Positions 63,855-64,000 of a stretch of 64,000 bases of DNA are shown piece by piece (the first letter of the stretch is position 1; every line of letters begins with the position of its first letter). The position numbers and the translations under genes were made by a program. Origin of the DNA: Propionicimonas sp. (GTDB taxonomy: Bacteria > Actinomycetota > Actinomycetes > Propionibacteriales > Propionibacteriaceae); assembly GCF_029975155.1 (NCBI RefSeq), contig NZ_JARKPQ010000108.1:62001-126000 (forward strand). The letters run 5' to 3'. The notes under the pieces were generated by a model that was not told the origin of the DNA, searched no databases, and saw nothing but the letters and a program-made list of their open reading frames with translations.

Positions 63855-64000
63855 GTGGCAACAGCGGTTGGGCGTGGACTTGTGGCCGGGTCGTGCGCCC
63901 TGGCGTTGGGCGGCAGCATCGCCGGGGGCTCGGTGCTGGTGGCGACCACGATCCAGGACGACCTCTGCCAGCGTGCCCGGGCCGCCGTGTCGGTGGTGGC
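63855..64000 (+). CDS. N-terminal fragment of a possible exported protein (runs off the window)
   Basis: Only 48 codons are visible. From a GTG at 63855 the protein reads MATAVGRGLVAGSCALALGG and continues as a hydrophobic, signal-like segment, then TTIQDDLCQRARAA. GGAGG lies 10 nt upstream, a little far. Another frame is also open to the window end. It is unrecognised. Confidence 0.4.
   Translation, partial: MATAVGRGLVAGSCALALGGSIAGGSVLVATTIQDDLCQRARAAVSVV

Overview
The window is high-GC DNA from an actinobacterium, most likely of the order Propionibacteriales or close to it. This is inferred from MtrA-MtrB-LpqB, the coproporphyrin-dependent heme route with HemQ, a tmRNA with an ANTQ...ALAA-type tag, long-form HPF, many GTG starts with 4-nt stop/start overlaps, and a DUF222/HNH protein. 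No tool was run; families are named from motifs read in the translations.

Layout. (1) 1-3.3 kb: a lower-GC accessory block with a BsuBI/PstI-like type II restriction-modification pair and a Phd/PIN toxin-antitoxin pair. (2) 3.4-9.3 kb, minus strand: a secreted FG-GAP protein, a HelR-like RNA polymerase-recycling ATPase with a near-perfect rifamycin-associated element (RAE) at its promoter, and a membrane protein with a spermidine-synthase-like domain. (3) 9.5-12.6 kb: a VOC protein, a RecQ helicase with a phosphoribosyltransferase-like C-terminus, repeats and a probable 6C-type small RNA. (4) 12.9-20.6 kb: prfB, ftsE, ftsX, an M23 peptidase, smpB, a DUF2207 protein, an FKBP isomerase and tmRNA; smpB and ssrA together give trans-translation. 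(5) 20.7-28.8 kb: yqgE, mtrA-mtrB-lpqB, comF and hpf, with glnK-amtB on the opposite strand behind GlnR-like boxes.

(6) 28.8-31.6 kb: a DUF222/HNH gene and 1.27 kb of gene-free composite repeats. (7) 31.7-39.9 kb, minus strand: a tight heme operon hemA-hemE-radical SAM-hemY-hemQ-hemH-hemCD covering most of the coproporphyrin-dependent pathway (hemB and hemL are not here). (8) 40.1-46.4 kb: argC-J-B-D-R-H behind tandem ARG boxes; argF and argG are absent from the cluster.

(9) 46.6-61.6 kb: a surface glycan locus. Four plus-strand genes resemble PglF, PglE, PglC and PglD (synthesis and loading of a UDP-diacetylbacillosamine-type sugar). A minus-strand operon carries a Wzx flippase, three glycosyltransferases, a sugar epimerase, a UDP-sugar dehydrogenase and two paralogous exported beta-helix proteins; a Wzy/ligase-like gene is divergent. 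(10) 62-64 kb: a small hypothetical protein, tyrS and a truncated exported protein.

The features most worth follow-up are the RAE-HelR unit, the glycan locus with its paired beta-helix proteins, the AhbD/NirJ-like radical SAM gene inside a HemQ-type heme operon, the probable 6C RNA beside twin GGTGAC-N8-GTCACC dyads, and three interleaved dispersed-repeat families that have also become the 3' coding ends of argD and the wzy-like gene.
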